A program made the position numbers and the translations under genes. Under the pieces are notes generated by a model. The model was not told the DNA's origin and ran no database searches. It saw nothing but the letters and a program-made list of their open reading frames with translations. Shown in pieces: positions 7,053-12,715 of a stretch of 12,715 bases of DNA. Each line of letters starts with the position of its first letter. Position 1 is the stretch's first letter. The stretch spans positions 1 through 12,715 of the forward strand of contig BNYG01000048.1 in the NCBI GenBank assembly GCA_026000155.1, in the 5' to 3' direction. This DNA comes from Bacteroidia bacterium (lineage in GTDB: Bacteria; Bacteroidota; Bacteroidia; Bacteroidales; Azobacteroidaceae).

Positions 7053-7074
7053 GCGTTTTTCATGTTTTTTTCAT
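7049..7074 (-). other. Two four-codon mini-ORFs chained to the lipoprotein start
   Basis: Reading the minus strand from 7074, ATG AAA AAA ACA TGA encodes MKKT and stops. Its ATGA overlap starts a second mini-ORF at 7063, ATG AAA AAC GCA TGA (MKNA). That one ends in another ATGA overlap, which is the lipoprotein ATG at 7052. The three starts are exactly 11 bp apart, an 11-bp imperfect tandem repeat. The mini-ORFs lie within a few bases of the predicted transcription start. Confidence 0.55.
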
Positions 7075-7084
7075 AAAAGAAGAA

Positions 7085-7092
7085 CAAAGGTA
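7085..7092 (-). promoter_or_regulatory. Promoter -7 element of the VTC/DUF4956 operon
   Basis: On the minus strand, TACCTTTG at 7092-7085 matches the Bacteroidetes -7 consensus TAnnTTTG exactly. The -33 region near 7111-7116 is T-rich but without a perfect TTTG. Transcription should start around 7080-7077, only about 25-28 nt before the lipoprotein ATG at 7052. It lies downstream of the enolase terminator, so this operon is probably expressed independently of eno. Confidence 0.6.
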
Positions 7093-7165
7093 GAATATTT
7101 TATTAAATAAAAATGGTTTTGGATAAAAACAGATATAATTGAATGGAAAACAGACATGAGGGAAT

Positions 7166-7203
7166 AAAAAAGGAGCAAAAATAGTCTTTTTACTCCTTTT
7201 TTT
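7166..7203. terminator. Bidirectional hairpin terminator after enolase
   Basis: GGAG at 7172-7175 pairs with CTCC at 7193-7196, and AAAAA at 7177-7181 pairs with TTTTT at 7187-7191, with one C/A mismatch between the two blocks and a short loop. The stem is flanked by A-runs on the left and T-runs on the right. On the minus strand it reads as a stem followed by six T residues, 20-50 nt past the enolase stop, which fits intrinsic termination of eno. The symmetry allows function on both strands. Confidence 0.8.
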
Positions 7204-7224
7204 CGTTTAGCAAATAAACTGAAC

Positions 7225-8529
<1,305 letters not shown>

Positions 8530-8557
8530 TTATTTGATGTTTAAAAAAATCAGTTTG

Positions 8558-8565
8558 CAAAGTTA
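8558..8565 (-). promoter_or_regulatory. Promoter -7 element of eno
   Basis: On the minus strand TAACTTTG (8565-8558) matches TAnnTTTG exactly. A TTTTCG block about 18 bases further upstream could serve as the -33 element. It falls in the 72-bp gap between the dehydrogenase stop and the eno ATG, giving a leader of about 35 nt. The leader is A/T-rich with no strong Shine-Dalgarno sequence, as is common in Bacteroidetes. Confidence 0.6.
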
Positions 8566-8589
8566 TAAAAAATTCGGATGATACGAAAA

Positions 8590-9405
8590 TTATACGCCGC
8601 TGAAAGAACTGAAACCTCCATCAATCGGAAGAATAGCCCCCGTAATAAAGCTGGCTGCCTTCGAACACAGGAATTGTACGGCTCCATTTAACTCGGTAAT
8701 GTCGCCAAAACGTCCCATCGGTGTTTTTGCCAATACTTTTTGGCTACGATCCGTTAAGGATCCGTCCGGATTAATCAGTACCGCACGGTTCTGGTCGCCA
8801 ATGAAAAAGCCCGGAGCAATGGCATTGACCCGAACGCCTTCTCCAAATTTTTGAGCCAACTCCATAGCCATCCATTGGGTAAAAATATTGATTCCCGTTT
8901 TGGCCACCGAATAACCGGGAACGCGAGTCAGAGCGGAATAAGTAGCCATGGAAGAAATATTGATGATACTTCCTTCTTTTTGTTCAGCCATTACTTTTCC
9001 AAAGGCAAGACAGGGATAAACCGTTCCGTTTTGATTCAGATTGGTCACTTTTTCCCAATCTTCGATCTTCATATCAAATACAGTCTGATCGGGAGACAAA
9101 GTAGCGCCCGGAACATTTCCGCCGGCACAATTCACCAAAATATCAATCCTGCCCCATTCTTTGACAATTTTGGCAGCCGTTTCGTGCAGGCTGTCCATAC
9201 TCAACACATTGCAAATAAATCCGATAGCCTCTCCGCCTGCCGCTTTTAATTCGGCTACTTTACTATCCAGGTTTTCCTGACGAATATCCAAGACTACGAT
9301 TTTGGCGCCGGCTGCCGATAAACTTTTGGCGATGCTACCACCCAAAACGCCTCCTGCGCCGGTAATGACGGCGATTTTTCCTTTTACACTAAAAAGATCT
9401 TCCAT
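8590..9405 (-). CDS. Short-chain dehydrogenase/reductase, D-mannonate oxidoreductase-like
   Basis: This is a classical SDR of 271 residues with an NAD(P)-binding Rossmann fold. It shows the glycine motif TGAGGVLGG (15-23), Asp40 after the second strand (favouring NAD over NADP), the NCAGG variant of NNAG (92-96), and the Ser152, Tyr165, Lys169 triad (INISS, YSVAK, with the standard 13-residue spacing). The APGFF segment and IDGGFSSFSGV ending resemble the SDR group annotated in Bacteroidetes as D-mannonate oxidoreductase (fructuronate reductase) or gluconate 5-dehydrogenase, part of hexuronate or gluconate breakdown. No uxuA, uxaC or other uronate gene is nearby, so the substrate is a family-based guess. 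It lies 40 bp after the outer-membrane-type gene with no clear promoter between, so co-transcription is possible. Confidence 0.8.
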   Translation of the reverse strand: MEDLFSVKGKIAVITGAGGVLGGSIAKSLSAAGAKIVVLDIRQENLDSKVAELKAAGGEAIGFICNVLSMDSLHETAAKIVKEWGRIDILVNCAGGNVPGATLSPDQTVFDMKIEDWEKVTNLNQNGTVYPCLAFGKVMAEQKEGSIINISSMATYSALTRVPGYSVAKTGINIFTQWMAMELAQKFGEGVRVNAIAPGFFIGDQNRAVLINPDGSLTDRSQKVLAKTPMGRFGDITELNGAVQFLCSKAASFITGAILPIDGGFSSFSGV

Positions 9406-9445
9406 ATCTATATTTTTTAATTATTTGACTTTCAATAACATATAA

Positions 9446-10516
9446 TCAGAACCAATCATCCCACAAATACCGGTATTTTTTCTCCTCTTTCTTGTTTTTC
9501 AACTTATCCAAATCGAAAACGGCATAAAAAGCCTGCGAATGATAGCTTTGTTTTTCCATGAAATGAAGCGAATACACAAATTTCAGTTGCACGACATTGG
9601 TTTTCAAAAATTGGATGTATCCGTCTATACGGTCGTATTCTTTCGAACGGTAAACCGGATCGCCCCAATACAATTCATTTCCATGATCACCATAATATAC
9701 TTGCTGGCTACCGCCTTTATAGTACGTGTTGAATAGACCCAAGCCCCGGTATTCCACTTTTATTTCCGATAACAAGCCTTGCGGTTTATTCCAGACGGCA
9801 AGGCCCCGGTCGCGATCCATGCCTACCGACCATCCGGCATTGGCCTCCAATTTGTCAAAACCGGTTTTAGCTGCCAAATCTACCCCTACGGATGTCAACA
9901 GCAATCCGTTATCGTGCACGGCTTCGGGAACAACCGGATCCTTAAGGTTCGCAAAATGAAACATATAGCCGAAATGTTGCGCATAGCCTATACCTAAATT
10001 ATAACGTCCCGACCATCCCATGAAAAAGGCTTCGTGCCGCGTGTGAGTCTGCCGGCTCGCCCAATCCAACCAGATATTCGCATAGTTTTCGTTCGATGTA
10101 TATTCCCAGAAAAGACCGTTGATCACCGGGCGGTAATTCCGTATGGAATCCTGAAAAAACATCCGGGGATATTTATCCAAAACCAACTGCCGGGGAATGG
10201 CGCCCATATAAAACCGGAACGGCTGGCCGTCGTATTCATAATAAACAATAGGGTCGTAATAATCGACAGTTTGATTGCTTCCGTATTCATGCAACCCATC
10301 CGCTCCTGCATAAATCCGGTGCTTATCGTTCCAACTCAATCCTATTTCCGGTACGAGATGCACTCCCGCCATGGTTTGCGAGTTTTGAACCGACGACCCG
10401 CTAAATTCCATATTATCAAAGAAAGAATGAACGCCTGCTTTCCATACGACCTCCTGTGCCGGAGCCGATAGCAAGATTCCGAAAAAAAAGACAAATATAA
10501 AACCCTGTTTTTTCAT
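9446..10516 (-). CDS. Unrecognised secreted protein, probable outer-membrane beta-barrel
   Basis: I do not recognise a characterised family. The 356-residue protein has a signal peptide (residues 1-20, ending APAQ). It then shows many alternating aromatic strands: HRIYAGADGLHEYG, FRFYMGAIPRQLV, YANIWLDWASRQ, YNLGIGYAQHFGYMFHF, LGLFNTYYKG and VQLKFVYSLHFM. Tight tyrosine-rich turns and a strand ending in aromatic residues suggest an outer-membrane barrel, though the last residues (KNKKEEKKYRYLWDDWF) form a charged segment plus aromatic end rather than a standard final strand. It starts 8 bp after the hydrolase stop, so the two are probably co-transcribed, and the dehydrogenase follows 40 bp on. 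No substrate can be assigned. Confidence 0.7.
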   Translation of the reverse strand: MKKQGFIFVFFFGILLSAPAQEVVWKAGVHSFFDNMEFSGSSVQNSQTMAGVHLVPEIGLSWNDKHRIYAGADGLHEYGSNQTVDYYDPIVYYEYDGQPFRFYMGAIPRQLVLDKYPRMFFQDSIRNYRPVINGLFWEYTSNENYANIWLDWASRQTHTRHEAFFMGWSGRYNLGIGYAQHFGYMFHFANLKDPVVPEAVHDNGLLLTSVGVDLAAKTGFDKLEANAGWSVGMDRDRGLAVWNKPQGLLSEIKVEYRGLGLFNTYYKGGSQQVYYGDHGNELYWGDPVYRSKEYDRIDGYIQFLKTNVVQLKFVYSLHFMEKQSYHSQAFYAVFDLDKLKNKKEEKKYRYLWDDWF

Positions 10517-10524
10517 ACCCTGAT

Positions 10525-11328
10525 TTATTCTAAAACAAACAACTCCGAAGGAATGTTTCGTTTCAGTGCTGTAATATTCACATCCGTACCAATACGTAAT
10601 CCATATTTTCGGAAAGCAAGTTCTACCGTTTTATAAGCCAGCTCCGGATGGTTATTGTCGCGGCTTAAATGGCAGAGCCATATATTCCTGAGGTGTAAAT
10701 TAAAATTTGCCGCCAGGAACTCGGCTACATCCGCATTGCATAAATGCCCTTTCCCATTCGTAATCCGTTCTTTCAGAAACACAGGATAATTCCCTTGTGA
10801 CAACATTTCCCTGTCATAATTCGACTCTACCACCAGATGGTTGGCCATCCGGATATAGGCGCCTACCGTTTCATCGATATGCCCGACATCCGTAGCCAAT
10901 ACATATTTCTGTTCTTTATACTGAACGAAATAACCCACACAATCCGTTGCATCATGTGGAACCTCGAAAGCGGTTATCTTGAATTCCCGGATAAAAACCG
11001 GCAGGTCTTTTTCAATAATCCTGCGGGAAGTATGCAGTTTTTCGTTGATATAGTGACTGTTATCAATTCCTTGATGAACTTCCGGCGTTGCATAAACAGG
11101 CAGTCCGTATCTTTCACCCAAATCGCCCACCGATTTGATATGATCGGCATGGTCGTGGGTGATAAATACAGCCAAGATTTGTTCCAATCCAATCCCATTG
11201 TCTTTCAGGATTTTTTTTATGGACCGGAAACTAATCCCTGCGTCAAAGAGAATGCCGTATTCAGGTGTTCCCAAATAATAACAGTTCCCGCTGCTCCCGC
11301 TGGCTAAACTTAAAAATCTCAATATCAT
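10525..11328 (-). CDS. Metallo-beta-lactamase-fold hydrolase, YycJ/WalJ-like
   Basis: This 267-residue cytosolic protein has the MBL fold. It begins with the family signature LRFLSLASGSSGNCYYLG. The metal-binding motif THDHADH supplies His58, His60, Asp62 and His63; His125 (VPHD), Asp147 (ATDVGH) and His220 (LCHLSRDNNHP) complete a two-metal site. These features and the length match YycJ/WalJ-type proteins, proposed double-strand DNA exonucleases linked in Firmicutes to the WalKR wall-stress system; no walK or walR gene is seen here. The gene is the first of a probable minus-strand unit with the barrel protein and dehydrogenase, and is transcribed divergently from dapB across a 118-bp AT-rich spacer. 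Confidence 0.88.
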   Translation of the reverse strand: MILRFLSLASGSSGNCYYLGTPEYGILFDAGISFRSIKKILKDNGIGLEQILAVFITHDHADHIKSVGDLGERYGLPVYATPEVHQGIDNSHYINEKLHTSRRIIEKDLPVFIREFKITAFEVPHDATDCVGYFVQYKEQKYVLATDVGHIDETVGAYIRMANHLVVESNYDREMLSQGNYPVFLKERITNGKGHLCNADVAEFLAANFNLHLRNIWLCHLSRDNNHPELAYKTVELAFRKYGLRIGTDVNITALKRNIPSELFVLE

Positions 11329-11364
11329 AAGTGCGATATGTGGGCTGATAATTCAAAAATTGTG

Positions 11365-11372
11365 CAAATATA
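11365..11372 (-). promoter_or_regulatory. Possible promoter element for the MBL hydrolase
   Basis: On the minus strand TATATTTG (11372-11365) matches TAnnTTTG exactly and is followed by a leader of about 30 nt to the ATG at 11328. A second identical TATATTTG occurs at 11392-11385, exactly 20 bp upstream. No TTTG stands at the ideal -33 spacing, so which of the two is used cannot be decided by eye. Confidence 0.4.
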
Positions 11373-11394
11373 TAATAAAATCATCAAATATATG

Positions 11395-11415
11395 AATCAT
11401 AATTCATAATTCATA
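11395..11415. repeat. Tandem heptamer repeat in the dapB promoter region
   Basis: ATTCATA occurs perfectly at 11402-11408 and 11409-11415, preceded by the one-mismatch copy AATCATA at 11395-11401. A further isolated copy is at 11433-11439, just before the dapB start. The array ends three bases before the dapB -7 element and occupies its -33 to -10 spacer, where copy-number change would alter promoter spacing. Confidence 0.6.
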
Positions 11416-11417
11416 AT

Positions 11418-11425
11418 TATATTTG
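11418..11425 (+). promoter_or_regulatory. Putative promoter -7 element of dapB-lepB
   Basis: TATATTTG matches the Bacteroidetes -7 consensus TAnnTTTG exactly, 21 bases before the dapB ATG. The expected -33 TTTG is not present at the right distance; that stretch is made of ATTCATA repeats. A modest Shine-Dalgarno-like AGGA lies at 11439-11442, rather close to the ATG at 11447. Confidence 0.45.
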
Positions 11426-11446
11426 CAAATTAATTCATAGGAAAAG

Positions 11447-12139
11447 ATGAAAATTGCATTAATCGGCTACGGAAAGATGGGCCGGGAGATAGAAAAAATA
11501 GCGTTGCAAAGAGGGCATGAAATTGTATGCATCATTGATATAGATAATCAGAAAGATTTTGATTCCACCGAATTTCTTTTTTCGGCAGAAGTAGCAATTG
11601 AATTTACCCGTCCCGAAACGGCTTTTGCCAATTATCAAAAATGTTTCGAACGGAATATTCCCGTCGTAGCCGGAACAACCGGATGGTTGGAACACTTGGA
11701 TGAAGTAAAAAAAGAATGTAAGAAAAACAATCAAACGTTCTTTTACGCCTCCAATTACAGTATCGGCGTCAATATCTTTTTTGCTGTTAATAAGCAGTTA
11801 GCCAAGATTATGAATCAATTTCCACAATACGATGTCAGCATGGAAGAAGTTCATCATATCCATAAATTAGATGCACCGAGTGGAACAGCGATTACGTTAG
11901 CAGAAGATGTAGTGAAAAATATCGGGCGGAAAAGTTTGGAAAATTTACCTGTCCGGTCGATACGCGAAGGGGAAGTTCCCGGCATTCACGAAGTCATTTA
12001 CGAATCGGAAGCCGATAGTATCCGCATTAAGCATGATGCCAAAAACCGGACCGGTTTTGCATTAGGAGCTGTTTTGGCGGCCGAATTTACAAAAGGAAAG
12101 ACCGGTTTCCTCACCATGAACGATTTATTAAAATTATAA
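11447..12139 (+). CDS. dapB: 4-hydroxy-tetrahydrodipicolinate reductase
   Basis: DapB reduces 4-hydroxy-tetrahydrodipicolinate to tetrahydrodipicolinate with NAD(P)H, in the lysine and diaminopimelate pathway that feeds peptidoglycan synthesis. The 230-residue length is slightly short against E. coli (273) but usual for Bacteroidetes. The N-terminal Rossmann domain has GYGKMG (7-12), Asp31 at the end of the second strand, and AGTTGW (75-80). The signature EVHHIHKLDAPSGTA (134-148) contains the catalytic His136 (E. coli His159) and Lys140 (E. coli Lys163). The C-terminal HDAKNRTGFALGA segment is the tetramer and substrate region. The lepB start follows the stop after 9 bp, so the two form an operon. 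ATG 11447 is supported by the conserved start of the glycine motif. Confidence 0.96.
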   Translation: MKIALIGYGKMGREIEKIALQRGHEIVCIIDIDNQKDFDSTEFLFSAEVAIEFTRPETAFANYQKCFERNIPVVAGTTGWLEHLDEVKKECKKNNQTFFYASNYSIGVNIFFAVNKQLAKIMNQFPQYDVSMEEVHHIHKLDAPSGTAITLAEDVVKNIGRKSLENLPVRSIREGEVPGIHEVIYESEADSIRIKHDAKNRTGFALGAVLAAEFTKGKTGFLTMNDLLKL

Positions 12140-12148
12140 ATAATACAA

Positions 12149-12715
12149 ATGAGCGACTCAAAAGAACATTCAAGATCAACAGTTGGAGAACGGATTGCTT
12201 CCGCCACTAAATCCCAATGGATCAAATTCGCTATTCTATCTATCCTGTTAATATTATTTGCGATCTGGGACCACAATTTCTGGTTATTAGTAGGACTTTT
12301 ACTTATTTTTGACATTTATATTTCCCAAATAATTCCCTGGGACGGCTGGAAAAATTCGAAAAACAGTTTCTTAAAGTCCGTTGCGGATTGGACGGATGCC
12401 ATCGTTTTTGCTTTGGTAGCGGTTTATATTATCAATATTTTTGTTTTTCAAAACTATAAAATTCCCACTTCTTCGTTAGAAAAAACCTTATTAGTAGGTG
12501 ATTATTTGTTTGTCAGCAAAGCAAGTTACGGCCCGAGGGTTCCGAATACGCCCTTAGCCTTTCCGTTGACGCATCATACCTTGCCCGTTACGAATACCAA
12601 ATCGTATTCCGACTGGCCGCATTGGGATTACAAACGCCTGAAAGGCTTTGGCGATGTCAAGCGGGAAGACATTGTGGTGTTCAATTTTCCGGCGGGAGAT
12701 ACGGTCGCGTTCAAT
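12149..12715 (+). CDS. lepB: Signal peptidase I, 5' part (cut by window edge)
   Basis: The first 189 codons are present and the reading frame runs off the right edge. Signal peptidase I removes signal peptides from exported proteins at the inner membrane, so it would mature the secreted proteins encoded here. The N-terminus has two adjacent hydrophobic segments (about 24-57) and a third at about 84-101 leading into the periplasmic catalytic domain. The box B motif IPTSSLEKTLLVGDYLFVSK contains the catalytic serine, Ser109 by alignment to E. coli Ser90. KREDIVVFNFPAGD (171-184) is box C. The general-base lysine lies in the next box, outside the window. The long segment between boxes B and C is typical of larger Bacteroidetes LepB proteins. 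In this phylum dapB is often followed by one or two lepB genes. Confidence 0.93.
   Translation, partial: MSDSKEHSRSTVGERIASATKSQWIKFAILSILLILFAIWDHNFWLLVGLLLIFDIYISQIIPWDGWKNSKNSFLKSVADWTDAIVFALVAVYIINIFVFQNYKIPTSSLEKTLLVGDYLFVSKASYGPRVPNTPLAFPLTHHTLPVTNTKSYSDWPHWDYKRLKGFGDVKREDIVVFNFPAGDTVAFN

Noticed and set aside
8851..9249. Open frame of 132 codons antisense to the dehydrogenase
   Set aside because: It is explained as the shadow of a confidently identified SDR gene and shows no recognisable domain.

Overview
The window looks like a chromosomal segment of a Bacteroidota (Bacteroidales-type) bacterium. The evidence is: a secreted protease with a C-terminal type IX secretion (T9SS) sorting domain; TAnnTTTG promoter elements upstream of several genes, typical of Bacteroidetes sigma factor; A-rich start regions with weak Shine-Dalgarno signals; DUF2490, VTC and DUF4956 envelope genes; and the dapB-lepB order common in the phylum. 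Genus cannot be decided from the sequence; frequent CGG arginine codons and moderate GC would fit Dysgonomonadaceae-like or related Bacteroidales.

Layout. 1-223: very AT-rich leader with a promoter-like element. 224-2872 (+): T9SS-exported lysyl-endopeptidase-like serine protease with two fibronectin III domains, the second split by an inserted jelly-roll-like domain. 2971-3703 (+): remnant of a Bacteroidetes AAA+ ATPase gene whose nucleotide-binding core has been removed by an out-of-frame internal deletion. 7052-3720 (-): a tightly packed five-gene operon, in transcription order lipoprotein, secreted YD-like protein, VTC-domain protein (polyphosphate polymerase-like), DUF4956 membrane protein and DUF2490 outer-membrane-type protein. 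8517-7225 (-): enolase, with its own promoter and a bidirectional hairpin terminator. 11328-8590 (-): YycJ/WalJ-like metallo-beta-lactamase hydrolase, an unrecognised outer-membrane-type protein and a short-chain dehydrogenase, closely spaced. 11447 to the right edge (+): dapB and the 5' part of lepB, divergent from the hydrolase.

How the parts work together. Enolase, dapB, lepB and the hydrolase are ordinary housekeeping functions. The most interesting unit is the VTC/DUF4956 operon. By analogy with the yeast VTC complex, the cytosolic VTC domain could make an anionic polymer (polyphosphate) and DUF4956 could form its inner-membrane partner, while the lipoprotein, the secreted YD-like protein and DUF2490 would act in the periplasm or outer membrane. 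This is inference. The operon begins with an unusual chain of two four-codon mini-ORFs coupled by ATGA overlaps to the lipoprotein start, and it carries a REP-like palindrome between its first two genes. No tRNA, rRNA, CRISPR array or complete mobile element was seen, and no gene-free stretch exceeds 300 bases.
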